Source: Tannerella sp. oral taxon 808
Lineage (GTDB): Bacteria > Bacteroidota > Bacteroidia > Bacteroidales > Tannerellaceae
Assembly (NCBI GenBank): GCA_002890585.1
Contig: MIQB01000071.1
Span: forward strand, 1-10,598
DNA length: 10,598 nucleotides
Direction of reading: 5' to 3'
Below, piece after piece: positions 1 to 6,241 of this stretch. Numbering within the stretch: position 1 is the stretch's first letter; every line of letters begins with the position of its first letter. The translations under genes were made by a program, and so were the position numbers. Under the pieces are notes generated by a model that saw only the letters and a list, made by a program, of their open reading frames with translations, made no database searches and was not told the DNA's origin.

Positions 1-100
1 GAAGGCTTCCTAACCTCCGGAATCAGTGATTCTAAGGCCTCGGAAGGCTTCCTAAGCTCCGGAATCAGTGATTCTATGCCTCGGAAGGCTTCCTAAGCTC
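1..100. repeat. Tandem repeat, 41-42 bp unit, about 2.4 copies, cut by window edge
   Basis: Units begin with GAAGGCTTCCTAA at 1, 43 and 84. The first is 42 bp and the second 41 bp; they differ by one substitution (C15 to G) and one indel or adjacent change near the end. The third stops after 17 bp at position 100. Each unit contains two odd-length dyads, GGAAG-G-CTTCC and GAATCA-G-TGATTC. The array lies just beyond the terminator region of the minus-strand lipoprotein gene and probably continues left of the window. The period is not always a multiple of three, so it is unlikely to be coding. Function unknown. Confidence 0.85.
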
Positions 101-121
101 ACCCATACAATCCGTTATAGC

Positions 122-164
122 GCCCTTTTTTTGGATAGCGTAAAGGGCTCGGGCGGACGCCCGA
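122..164 (-). terminator. Two adjacent hairpins after the lipoprotein gene
   Basis: Read on the minus strand, the lipoprotein stop codon is followed first by a hairpin at 164-149 (TCGGGC, 4-nt loop, GCCCGA). A second follows immediately, with arms GCCCTTT (148-142) and AAAGGGC (128-122). Neither has a U-tract on the minus strand, so this is not a classical intrinsic terminator. The position directly behind the last gene of the unit makes a 3'-end or termination role likely. The T-run at 126-132 lies on the plus strand. Confidence 0.45.
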
Positions 165-171
165 ATCGCCC

Positions 172-633
172 CTACTCCGCCTTCTTAGTCAGTATGTACT
201 GGTCGGCCAGCTCGCCAGTGATGCGGTGGCCGTCCTTATCGAGCATGACGAGGTGGTCGCCCTCGACGATATAAGACGTCAGCTCTTCGCCTTCGCCTAA
301 CGATATGCAAGCGTTGGCGGCGTCCCACTCATACTTTCCGGACGATTCGAATCGGCCGTCCTTCTTGTCTCTATAGACCTCAATCAACCGGTAAGTGCCA
401 TCGGCGCGCAGCTCGAGGGTCGTCTCGATGCCGCTACAGTCGGCGCAGGGGAGCACGCCGGTGTAGACGCCCGCCTTGTCGAAGGCAGCAGCTTCGGGTT
501 GCGTTTCAACGACGGCCTCGGTGCTGTCGTCCGAAGTCTCAGCCTTGTCATCTCCCTTTCCGGCCGAGTTACAAGATGCGATGCCCAGCATCAGCGCGGC
601 AGTCATTCCGCAGAATAATAGGTTCTTCTTCAT
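172..633 (-). CDS. NlpE N-terminal-domain lipoprotein (short form)
   Basis: A 153-residue protein with a lipoprotein signal peptide. A basic start (MKKN) and hydrophobic core lead to IAS-C, with the lipidated Cys at residue 21. An acidic, low-complexity linker follows (about 24-50) and then one domain (about 54-150). The motif GVLPCADCSGIET at 59-71 closely matches the N-terminal domain of E. coli NlpE, the outer-membrane lipoprotein that senses surface contact and copper stress for the Cpx system. Cys63 and Cys66 form the CxxC pair. The C-terminal OB-fold domain of E. coli NlpE is absent; the protein is about two thirds of that length. It lies 25 bp downstream of the UDP-glucose dehydrogenase gene on the same strand, so the two are probably cotranscribed. 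The domain call is firm. Copper binding or envelope-stress signalling is inference, since Cpx partners are not visible here. Confidence 0.85.
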   Translation of the reverse strand: MKKNLLFCGMTAALMLGIASCNSAGKGDDKAETSDDSTEAVVETQPEAAAFDKAGVYTGVLPCADCSGIETTLELRADGTYRLIEVYRDKKDGRFESSGKYEWDAANACISLGEGEELTSYIVEGDHLVMLDKDGHRITGELADQYILTKKAE

Positions 634-658
634 AAGATTTATCGATTATGGTGATGGA

Positions 659-1972
659 TTATCTGCCGATGCAGTGATAGGTAAAGCCGGCCTCTTCGAT
701 CTCGGCGATGTTGTAGATGTTACGGCCGTCGAGGATGAGGGGCGTCTTCATCAGGCTGCGGATGCGCGCCCACGCGGGCAGTCGAAACTCCTTCCATTCG
801 GTGACGATCATCAGCACATCGGCCCCCTCGACCGTCTCGTAGATGTTCTTCGCATACGCGATGCGCTCCCCGATGCGGCGGCGCGCCTCGGGGATGGCCA
901 CCGGGTCGTAGGCCATCACTTGGCAGCCGGCATCCAAGAGCAGATCGATGAGCACGAGCGAGGGAGCCTCACGCATGTCGTCCGTTTCGGGCTTAAAGGC
1001 CAGGCCCCACATGGCCACCTTGCGCCCCGCCAGCTGTCCGCCAAAGTGCGCCTCGAGCTTGCGGAAGAGGAGCGTCTTCTGCTGTTCGTTCACGTCCTCC
1101 ACGGCTTGCAGGATGCGCATCGGGTAGCCATGTTCAGAGGCGGTGCTGATGAGCGCCTTCACATCCTTCGGGAAGCAGGAGCCGCCGTAGCCGCAGCCGG
1201 CATAAAGGAAGCTGCTACCGATGCGCGTGTCTGCGCCGATGCCTTTGCGCACCATGTTCACGTCCGCGCCGATGATCTCGCAGAGGTTAGCCATGTCGTT
1301 CATGAAGCTGATGCGCGTCGCCAGCATGGCGTTCGCCGCATACTTGGTCATCTCGGCCGAGGGGATATCCATATAAATGATGCGGAAATTGTTGAGCATA
1401 AACGGGTGGTAAAGCTTCTCCATGAGCCGTTTGGCGCGGTCAGACTCGACGCCCACGACGATGCGATCCGGATGCATAAAGTCCTTCACGGCCGCCCCCT
1501 CCTTGAGGAATTCGGGGTTCGAGGCGATGTCGAAATCGATCTGCACGCCGCGCCTGGCCAGCTCGTCGGCGATGGTCTGGCGGATCTTGCGCGAGGTGCC
1601 CACGGGCACGGTGCTCTTGGTCACCACCAGCAGGTATTTGTTCATTGCCCGGCCGATGGTTCGAGCCACATCGAGGACGTATTGCAGGTCTGCGCTCCCA
1701 TCCTCATCCGGCGGCGTGCCGACGGCGCTGAAGACGATTTCCACCTGCCCCAACACATCGGTCAGCTCCGTGGTGAAGTGCAGCCGGCCGACCTCATAAT
1801 TTCGGATCACCATCTCCTCCAAGCCCGGTTCATAGATCGGGACGATGCCCCTCTTCAGGTTCTCGATTTTGCGTCGATCGATGTCCACACAGTACACCTC
1901 CACGCCCATCTCCGCAAAGCAGGTGCCGGTCACAAGCCCGACATACCCTGTTCCAACGATTGCAATCTTCAT
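659..1972 (-). CDS. ugd: UDP-glucose 6-dehydrogenase
   Basis: A 437-residue cytoplasmic enzyme of the UDP-glucose/GDP-mannose dehydrogenase family. It oxidises UDP-glucose to UDP-glucuronate with two NAD+, supplying uronic acids for capsule or other surface polysaccharide. The N-terminal Rossmann motif is VGTGYVG at 6-12. The linker motif NPEFLKEG (152-159) carries Glu154 and Glu158. EMTKYAAN (207-214) carries Lys210 and Asn214. The active-site motif GGSCFPKD (263-270) carries the nucleophile Cys266 and Asp270. The C-terminal UDP-binding domain includes the family motif GLAFKPETDDMREAPS (323-338). All catalytic positions are intact and the length is normal. The start directly precedes the Rossmann strand. 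No sugar-transfer genes are adjacent, so the polysaccharide served is unknown. A GDP-mannose dehydrogenase is less likely, because the motif spacing fits the UDP-glucose enzymes. Confidence 0.95.
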   Translation of the reverse strand: MKIAIVGTGYVGLVTGTCFAEMGVEVYCVDIDRRKIENLKRGIVPIYEPGLEEMVIRNYEVGRLHFTTELTDVLGQVEIVFSAVGTPPDEDGSADLQYVLDVARTIGRAMNKYLLVVTKSTVPVGTSRKIRQTIADELARRGVQIDFDIASNPEFLKEGAAVKDFMHPDRIVVGVESDRAKRLMEKLYHPFMLNNFRIIYMDIPSAEMTKYAANAMLATRISFMNDMANLCEIIGADVNMVRKGIGADTRIGSSFLYAGCGYGGSCFPKDVKALISTASEHGYPMRILQAVEDVNEQQKTLLFRKLEAHFGGQLAGRKVAMWGLAFKPETDDMREAPSLVLIDLLLDAGCQVMAYDPVAIPEARRRIGERIAYAKNIYETVEGADVLMIVTEWKEFRLPAWARIRSLMKTPLILDGRNIYNIAEIEEAGFTYHCIGR

Positions 1973-1983
1973 TCGATACGTAT

Positions 1984-2013
1984 TTTATATAGGTAAGTAA
2001 TTCGGGCAGCAAA
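1984..2013 (-). promoter_or_regulatory. Possible promoter of ugd (weak)
   Basis: On the minus strand, TTTG (2013-2010) is followed after 18 nt by the AT-rich stretch TATATAAA (1991-1984). The TTTG and spacing fit a Bacteroidota promoter, but the second element does not match TAnnTTTG well. No better match lies between the gene and the oppositely oriented peptidase. If used, the 5' leader would be only a few bases long. Confidence 0.3.
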
Positions 2014-2018
2014 AGAAG

Positions 2019-2175
2019 CTGTTTTCGCCCGTCGCCAGCCCTTTTCTTCCTTCCAAAGGCCTGTTTCCACCCGTTGTCAGCCCTTTTCTCCCTTCTGAAG
2101 GCCCGTCGACGGACAACAACGACCCTTCCGAAAGGAGGAAAGACCTGTCGACGGGCGTACCCGACCCTAACCCGC
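2019..2175. repeat. Degenerate 42-bp tandem repeat, about four copies
   Basis: Units start at 2019, 2061, 2103 and 2145, exactly 42 bp apart. Copies 1 and 2 match at 35 of 42 positions, and all seven differences are transitions. Both contain AGCCCTTTTCT. Copies 3 and 4 resemble each other at their start (CyGTCGACGGrC, then CGACCCT) and are more distant from copies 1 and 2. Copies 1-3 each contain an AAGG-type dyad, for example CCTTC-T-GAAGG at 2091-2101. The array fills the spacer between divergent ugd and peptidase genes, upstream of the peptidase promoter. Function unknown. Confidence 0.7.
2101..2156. repeat. 10-bp perfect inverted repeat
   Basis: GCCCGTCGAC at 2101-2110 is the exact reverse complement of GTCGACGGGC at 2147-2156. 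A smaller hairpin, CCTT-CCGA-AAGG (2124-2135), lies between the arms. The arms fall at the starts of repeat copies 3 and 4, so the structure overlaps the 42-bp array. It could be an operator or cruciform, or a leader hairpin if a transcript covers it. Confidence 0.6.
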
Positions 2176-2206
2176 AAAAAAGCCTTCCCTCCCAACATTG
2201 CTCGCT

Positions 2207-2214
2207 TATATTTG
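2207..2214 (+). promoter_or_regulatory. Promoter -7 box of the prolyl oligopeptidase gene
   Basis: TATATTTG is a perfect match to the Bacteroidota -7 consensus TAnnTTTG and ends 33 nt before the ATG at 2248. No clear TTTG is present at the expected -33 position (about 2184-2188). The box also argues against any start codon upstream of 2248. Confidence 0.7.
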
Positions 2215-2247
2215 CACACACATATTCACCTACATTTTCATACCCCA

Positions 2248-4317
2248 ATGAAACATCCATTCTGGCTTCCGATCATGCTGTTCGTCGGAACAGCGGGGCG
2301 GGCACAGGTCGACTTCCGGCCGCCGGCAACCCCTCAACAGGCCGTGAGAGACACCATCCACAACGTGATCTTCACCGATCCCTACCGCTGGCTCGAAGAC
2401 AAAGACGCGCCAGAGGTCGTCGCCTGGTCGAAGGCGCAACATGACTACGGCATCGAATACCTCCAGAAAACGCAGAAGGTGCACCCCGGCCTCCGCGAAC
2501 GCCTCGCCGCCTACATCGATCGCGACTACGAGGGGCCCCTCACACAAATCGGTAAACGCGTCTTCCAAACCGTGAAGAAAAAAGGTGACAAGCAATACAA
2601 GATTTACACCGTGATCGACGGCAAACGCATCCTCATCTGGGACCCCGTCGCCATCGACCCCTCGGGCAAAACCTCCACCTCAGGCGTGGCCTACACCTAC
2701 GACGGCAACCGCGCCGCCATCAGCGCGCAGAAGAGCGGAGCCGAAATCTCCACAACCTACTTCATCGATACGCGCACCGGCAAGCAGATCGCTAAACCAA
2801 TCGATAACACCTTCCGATTCCAGTGGACAAAAGATCAAAAACACGCCTACGTGACCTTCCGCTCGCCCAAGGACGTGGCCGCACAACGCCCCCTTAAGAC
2901 CTACCTCTGGGAGTTTGGCACACCCGCCTCAAAAGCACGCGAGATCGGCACCACCGACGACGCCAAAAACAGCTTCTACATCTACGACAACCGCTACGCC
3001 GACGTGACCATCTACGGCGAAAGCGACTTCTACTCCAACAAAGCCTACCTGCGCCGCACAGGCACCAACGAAAAGGGCCGACTCATCTACGAAAGCAAAG
3101 AGTTCAACGCCTACCCCGAAGCCATCGGCGACAAACTCTACATGTTCACCAACGACAACGCGCCCAACTTCCGCCTCATGACGGCCGACGTAGCCCAGCC
3201 CGAATACAAGGACTGGCGCGTGCTCATCCCCGAGGGCGAAACGGTGATGCAAAGCTGCGTCGTGACGAAGCACAACATCATCGTGCAAGACAAGAAGGAC
3301 ATCCAAAGCCGCCTCACGCTCTACGACCTGGACGGCAAACGAATCCGCGAGATCGAACTGCCCGAGCAAGGCAACGTAGGCGGCATCAGCTACGACCGCG
3401 AGTTGGACTCCGTCTACATGACCCTCAACACCTTCACCACCATGCCGAAGACCTTCGTCGCCTCGCCTAAAGATTTCAAGTGGCGCCTCTACTTCGCCCG
3501 CGAAACACCTATCGACATGAGCGACATCGAAGCCCAGATCGTCTTCTACCCCTCGAAAGACAGCACACGTATTCCAGCCTTCATCTACCACAAAAAGGGC
3601 CTCAAGATGGACGGCAACAACCCCGTGCTAATCGATGGTTACGGCGGCTTCAACAGCGGCATCGATCCGGCCTACGCCGGATTCTACATGTCGCTCTTAG
3701 AGCGCGGCGTAGTAGTCGTTGAAGCCGGCATCCGCGGCGGCGACGAGTACGGCGAAGGCTGGCACCGCGACGGTATGCTCGACAAGAAGCAAAACACCTT
3801 CGACGACTTCAACAGTTGCGCCGAGTGGCTCATCCGCGAGAAGTACACCAACCCCACCCGCATCGCAGCCAAGGGTGGCAGCAACGGCGGACTGCTCATG
3901 GGCGCCATCGCCACCCAGCGGCCGGACCTCTACAAAGCCATCGTCTGCCAAGTGCCCCTGCTCGACATGCTCCGCTACCACCGCTTCCTCATCGCCCGCT
4001 ACTGGATCCCCGAATACGGCTCCGCGGACGACCCCGAGCAGTTCCGCTGGCTCTTCCCCTACTCGCCCTACCACAACATCCGCACCGGCGTCAACCTGCC
4101 CACCATGCTCGTCACCACCGGCGCCAACGACAGCCGCGTCGACCCGCTCCACGCCAAGAAGTTCGTCGCCGCACTACAGAATAACCCAGGCCAGCTGAAC
4201 CCTGTCATCCTCCATATTGACTACGATAGTGGTCACGGCAGTGGCCAAAGCACCGAGCAGTCGATCGACAATTGGTCATTCATCTTTGAGTTTATCCTGA
4301 ATCAGCTCGGGCTGTGA
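2248..4317 (+). CDS. Secreted prolyl oligopeptidase (family S9A)
   Basis: A 689-residue serine peptidase that cleaves short peptides after proline. Residues 1-20 form a Sec signal peptide (MKHPFWLPIM, hydrophobic to about 16, cleavage near GRA-Q), so it acts in the periplasm or is exported. The N-terminal part begins with the family motif DPYRWLED (44-51) and continues as a seven-bladed beta-propeller to about 420. The C-terminal alpha/beta-hydrolase domain contains GGFNSG (466-471) and the nucleophile motif GGSNGG with Ser545. Asp628 lies in GANDSR and His663 in SGHGSG, which completes the Ser-Asp-His triad. Arg630 matches the substrate-binding Arg of the pig enzyme. The reading frame is open 58 codons further upstream, but the start at 2248 is chosen because it gives the signal peptide and lies downstream of the promoter box. 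The gene stands alone and is convergent with the aminopeptidase gene beyond it. Confidence 0.95.
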   Translation: MKHPFWLPIMLFVGTAGRAQVDFRPPATPQQAVRDTIHNVIFTDPYRWLEDKDAPEVVAWSKAQHDYGIEYLQKTQKVHPGLRERLAAYIDRDYEGPLTQIGKRVFQTVKKKGDKQYKIYTVIDGKRILIWDPVAIDPSGKTSTSGVAYTYDGNRAAISAQKSGAEISTTYFIDTRTGKQIAKPIDNTFRFQWTKDQKHAYVTFRSPKDVAAQRPLKTYLWEFGTPASKAREIGTTDDAKNSFYIYDNRYADVTIYGESDFYSNKAYLRRTGTNEKGRLIYESKEFNAYPEAIGDKLYMFTNDNAPNFRLMTADVAQPEYKDWRVLIPEGETVMQSCVVTKHNIIVQDKKDIQSRLTLYDLDGKRIREIELPEQGNVGGISYDRELDSVYMTLNTFTTMPKTFVASPKDFKWRLYFARETPIDMSDIEAQIVFYPSKDSTRIPAFIYHKKGLKMDGNNPVLIDGYGGFNSGIDPAYAGFYMSLLERGVVVVEAGIRGGDEYGEGWHRDGMLDKKQNTFDDFNSCAEWLIREKYTNPTRIAAKGGSNGGLLMGAIATQRPDLYKAIVCQVPLLDMLRYHRFLIARYWIPEYGSADDPEQFRWLFPYSPYHNIRTGVNLPTMLVTTGANDSRVDPLHAKKFVAALQNNPGQLNPVILHIDYDSGHGSGQSTEQSIDNWSFIFEFILNQLGL

Positions 4318-4341
4318 AAAACACATCTTTTTTCTGGTCAC

Positions 4342-4378
4342 GGGGCGCGCTGATAATGCGATAGGCGCGTCCCCTTTT
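4342..4378 (+). terminator. Intrinsic terminator of the prolyl oligopeptidase gene
   Basis: GGGGCGCGC (4342-4350) pairs with GCGCG-T-CCCC (4365-4374), leaving one bulged T, and is followed by TTTT at 4375-4378. It begins 24 nt after the stop codon. A weaker A-run/T-run pair (4316-4333) precedes it. Confidence 0.65.
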
Positions 4379-4413
4379 GATATTCATTCACTACTGCTTC
4401 AAGGAACCCCACC

Positions 4414-4508
4414 GGCTTGTGAAAGCCCGTCTACGAAGCATTATCTTTCATGAAGTTCGATGCCCGGGACTTTATAGGCTTGTGAAAGTCCGCTCCGAGC
4501 ATCACCTA
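4414..4508 (+). repeat. Two degenerate direct repeats (GGCTTGTGAAAG), 64 bp apart
   Basis: Copies start at 4414 and 4478. They share GGCTTGTGAAAG, then yCCG, and later a GCAT followed by an AT-rich stretch. Each can form GGCTT-GTGA-AAGyC with a GNRA-type tetraloop; in copy 2 one pair becomes G-T, so the stem is kept. Copy 2 has a competing 7-bp stem, GGACTTT (4467-4473) with AAAGTCC (4485-4491). Another possible pairing is TATAGG (4473-4478) with CCTATA (4505-4510). Confidence 0.45.
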
Positions 4509-4514
4509 TATTAC

Positions 4515-4561
4515 AAAGAGGCCGCCAGCCGGGGAGATCCCGTCGGGCGGCTTCGCTCTTT
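4515..4561. repeat. Two-part GC-rich hairpin
   Basis: AAAGAG (4515-4520) pairs with CTCTTT (4556-4561) and the adjoining GCCGCC (4521-4526) pairs with GGCGGC (4546-4551). A TTCG bulge lies at 4552-4555. There is no T-run behind it in either direction. It may assist the neighbouring bidirectional terminator. Confidence 0.5.
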
Positions 4562-4575
4562 CCAGGGGAGGATAA

Positions 4576-4644
4576 AAAGACGGCCGCCGAACGCGAAAGG
4601 GAACAACCTCTCCCCCACCCGTCCGGCGGCCTTTCTACTTTTTT
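4576..4644. terminator. Bidirectional intrinsic terminator
   Basis: GGCCGCCG (4582-4589) is perfectly complementary to CGGCGGCC (4624-4631). On the plus strand the stem is followed by TTTCTAC and six Ts (4632-4644). On the minus strand it is followed by GTC and five Ts (complement of the A-run ending at 4579). The loop is long (34 nt). Its position between converging genes suits termination of the aminopeptidase transcript and backup termination of the peptidase transcript. GGGGAGG (4565-4571) could pair instead with CCTCTCCCC (4607-4615), which would disrupt the main stem. Confidence 0.65.
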
Positions 4645-4645
4645 G

Positions 4646-4739
4646 AATGATCAATGACTATATCCGGCAACACGCCCTGAACGAAAACCATCCATCCCGT
4701 GTCCGCGCGGTAATAACGGACAACTAACCATTGATCATT
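4646..4739. repeat. 94-bp unit bounded by an 11-bp perfect inverted repeat
   Basis: AATGATCAATG at 4646-4656 is the exact reverse complement of CATTGATCATT at 4729-4739. Inside it, TGTCCG (4700-4705) pairs with CGGACA (4717-4722). It ends 8 bp short of the aminopeptidase stop codon. Flanking target-site duplications are not evident. It could be a 3'-end stem of the aminopeptidase mRNA or a small non-autonomous element. Confidence 0.55.
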
Positions 4740-4747
4740 GCCTCACA

Positions 4748-6124
4748 TCAGCCTCTTCTCTTTTCTAACTCATCGGCATGGCAGAGGAACTTCTTGCCCA
4801 ACAGCCGTGCACCGTCGGCCGTGATCAAGTAATCCTCCTCGTTGCGGATGCCGCCGAAGTCTTTATACGTAACCACCTTGTCGTAGTTGATAAAGTCAGC
4901 AAAGCGCTTCTCGGCGTGCCACATGTCGATCAGCTGCGGGATGAAGTAGATGCCCGGCTCGATGGTCAACACGAAGCCCGGCTCAAGTTCACGCGCCAAT
5001 CGCAGCGACTTGCGCCCGAATTGCTTGCTCTTCGGCTGATCGCCGTAGCCCACATAGGCCTCGCCGAGGTTCTCCATATCGTGTACGTCCATGCCCATCA
5101 TGTGACCCAGCCCGTGGGGGAAGAAGAGTGCGTGCGCACCGGCCTTGACGGCTTCTTTGGCGTCGCCCTTCATCAGTCCAGCGCCCTTCATCCCCTCGAC
5201 GATCACCTCGGCCGAGAGGTCGTACACCTCCTCGAAGCGGATGCCCGGACGCAGCGCCTTGACGGCAGCCTCGTGGCTGGCCATCTGGATTTCGAACATC
5301 TCCTTCTGCCGCGGGGTAAACTTCTTGTCAACAGGGATGGTGCTCGACATGTCGCCGGCGTAACCCATCTCCGTCTCCGCCCCGGCGTCAAGCAAGAAGA
5401 GCTGTCCGCTGCGGATCACGTTGCTGTGGTCGTGGTTGTGGAGTGTCTCGCCGTGCACAGTGGCGATGGTAGGGAACGAGAGCATGTAGTTGTGTGCTGC
5501 CGCTACCTCTTGCACGGCTGCGGCCACCTCGCATTCGCGTCTGCCGGGCTGCACCATCTCATGTGCGCGCAGGTGCATATCGGCTGTGACATTGCAGGCC
5601 TTGTCGATCTCCGCGATTTCCTCGTCCGTCTTGTGGTTACGCATGTTGACTACGGCCTTGATGAACTCCACTGACGGCTGCTCGGTGCCGGGCATGAGTC
5701 CGAGGAGGGAGAGCAGCTTGATGCGGTGTTCGGGGCGATAGGTGGGCAGGTAACGCACGGGCTGCCCTTTGCGTGTGGCGGCTTCTAAGTAAGCCTTGAG
5801 CTCGGCCAAGGGGCGGACGTCCTTGATGCCGGCAGCTTCGCTCTTCTCATGGAGCGTCGGCTGCACGCCCATCCACACGATGGCGTCGATGGTGAGTTCG
5901 TCGCCGAAGATGATCTCGCGATTCTCGTCAATGTCGATGACGGCCATCAGGCCGGCGTAGGGTAAGCCGAAATAGTAGAGGAAGGTGGAATCCTGACGGT
6001 AGGGATAGAGGTTGTCTTCAAAGTTGCAACCGGCTTCGTCGTTACCCATAAATAACAACAGGCCTGTGCCTACGGCCTTCTTCAGGGCGTCACGCCGCTG
6101 AACGTAAGTTTCTCTTTTGAACAT
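4748..6124 (-). CDS. Xaa-Pro aminopeptidase, M24B family (PepP type)
   Basis: A 458-residue cytoplasmic metallopeptidase that removes an N-terminal residue preceding proline. The N-terminal creatinase-like domain spans about 1-165 and the pita-bread catalytic domain about 170-450. All five metal ligands are present by comparison with E. coli PepP: Asp246 (LLDAG), Asp258 (AGDMS), His341 (HGLGH), Glu389 (TIEPG) and Glu429 (GIRNE). His337 and His348 match the catalytic histidines 350 and 361. Length is close to E. coli PepP (about 440). The frame stays open 35 codons upstream of the chosen start, but that stretch holds the promoter and the preceding gene's terminator, and the family-like sequence starts at MFKRETY. 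There is no signal peptide, so it complements the exported prolyl oligopeptidase in breaking down proline-containing peptides. Confidence 0.93.
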   Translation of the reverse strand: MFKRETYVQRRDALKKAVGTGLLLFMGNDEAGCNFEDNLYPYRQDSTFLYYFGLPYAGLMAVIDIDENREIIFGDELTIDAIVWMGVQPTLHEKSEAAGIKDVRPLAELKAYLEAATRKGQPVRYLPTYRPEHRIKLLSLLGLMPGTEQPSVEFIKAVVNMRNHKTDEEIAEIDKACNVTADMHLRAHEMVQPGRRECEVAAAVQEVAAAHNYMLSFPTIATVHGETLHNHDHSNVIRSGQLFLLDAGAETEMGYAGDMSSTIPVDKKFTPRQKEMFEIQMASHEAAVKALRPGIRFEEVYDLSAEVIVEGMKGAGLMKGDAKEAVKAGAHALFFPHGLGHMMGMDVHDMENLGEAYVGYGDQPKSKQFGRKSLRLARELEPGFVLTIEPGIYFIPQLIDMWHAEKRFADFINYDKVVTYKDFGGIRNEEDYLITADGARLLGKKFLCHADELEKRRG

Positions 6125-6156
6125 GATTATCCTTTGTGTTTTGAAATTAGACTGAG

Positions 6157-6186
6157 CAAAAGTAGGAGGATTGGGGGTAAAAGAAA
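6157..6186 (-). promoter_or_regulatory. Promoter of the Xaa-Pro aminopeptidase gene
   Basis: On the minus strand, TACTTTTG (6164-6157) matches TAnnTTTG exactly. A near-match TTTC lies 18 nt upstream (6186-6183). The box ends 32 nt before the ATG at 6124. The -33 region coincides with the T-rich tail of the upstream gene's terminator. Confidence 0.65.
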
Positions 6187-6215
6187 GCGGCAAGATGATG
6201 CGCTCACCTTGCCGC
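6177..6215 (-). terminator. Intrinsic terminator of the thioredoxin-like lipoprotein gene
   Basis: On the minus strand, GCGGCAAG (6215-6208) pairs perfectly with CTTGCCGC (6194-6187), followed by TTTCTTTT. It lies 26 nt after the stop codon at 6242. An alternative stem, AAGATG (6221-6216) with CATCTT (6196-6191), overlaps it. Confidence 0.75.
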
Positions 6216-6241
6216 CATCTTATGGGCATTACAGATCCTGG

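Larger units (their letters stand above)
4318..4747. other. Convergent intergenic region of 430 bp without a gene
   Basis: This spacer separates two genes that converge on it. It contains the peptidase terminator, two related copies of a GGCTTGTGAAAG element, a large GC-rich hairpin, a bidirectional terminator and a 94-bp inverted-repeat unit. The only long open frame (4377-4646, 89 codons) runs straight through the hairpins and resembles nothing I know, so I do not call it a gene. An untranslated RNA is conceivable but no clear promoter box is seen. Confidence 0.6.

Noticed and set aside
476..1996. 506-codon plus-strand open frame opposite ugd
   Set aside because: It is antisense to a complete dehydrogenase with all catalytic motifs. 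Its translation is rich in His, Arg, Ala and Asp as expected from the complement of a GC-rich gene, and it has no family motif.
2074..2247. N-terminal extension of the prolyl oligopeptidase
   Set aside because: The added 58 residues would precede a clear signal peptide, and the promoter box at 2207-2214 lies inside the extension.
1985..2260. Minus-strand open frames over the ugd/peptidase spacer with a repeated 14-residue peptide
   Set aside because: The peptide repeat only reflects the 42-bp DNA period. The frames overlap the peptidase promoter and lack any recognisable signal or start context.
3480..4198. Several open frames on both strands inside the peptidase gene
   Set aside because: They are alternate frames of a GC-rich gene with biased composition (Arg/His/Pro-rich or Val/Gly/Asp-rich) and no domain.
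4377..4646. 89-codon plus-strand open frame in the convergent spacer
   Set aside because: It begins at a terminator tail, passes through hairpins and a second terminator, and has no promoter or ribosome site.
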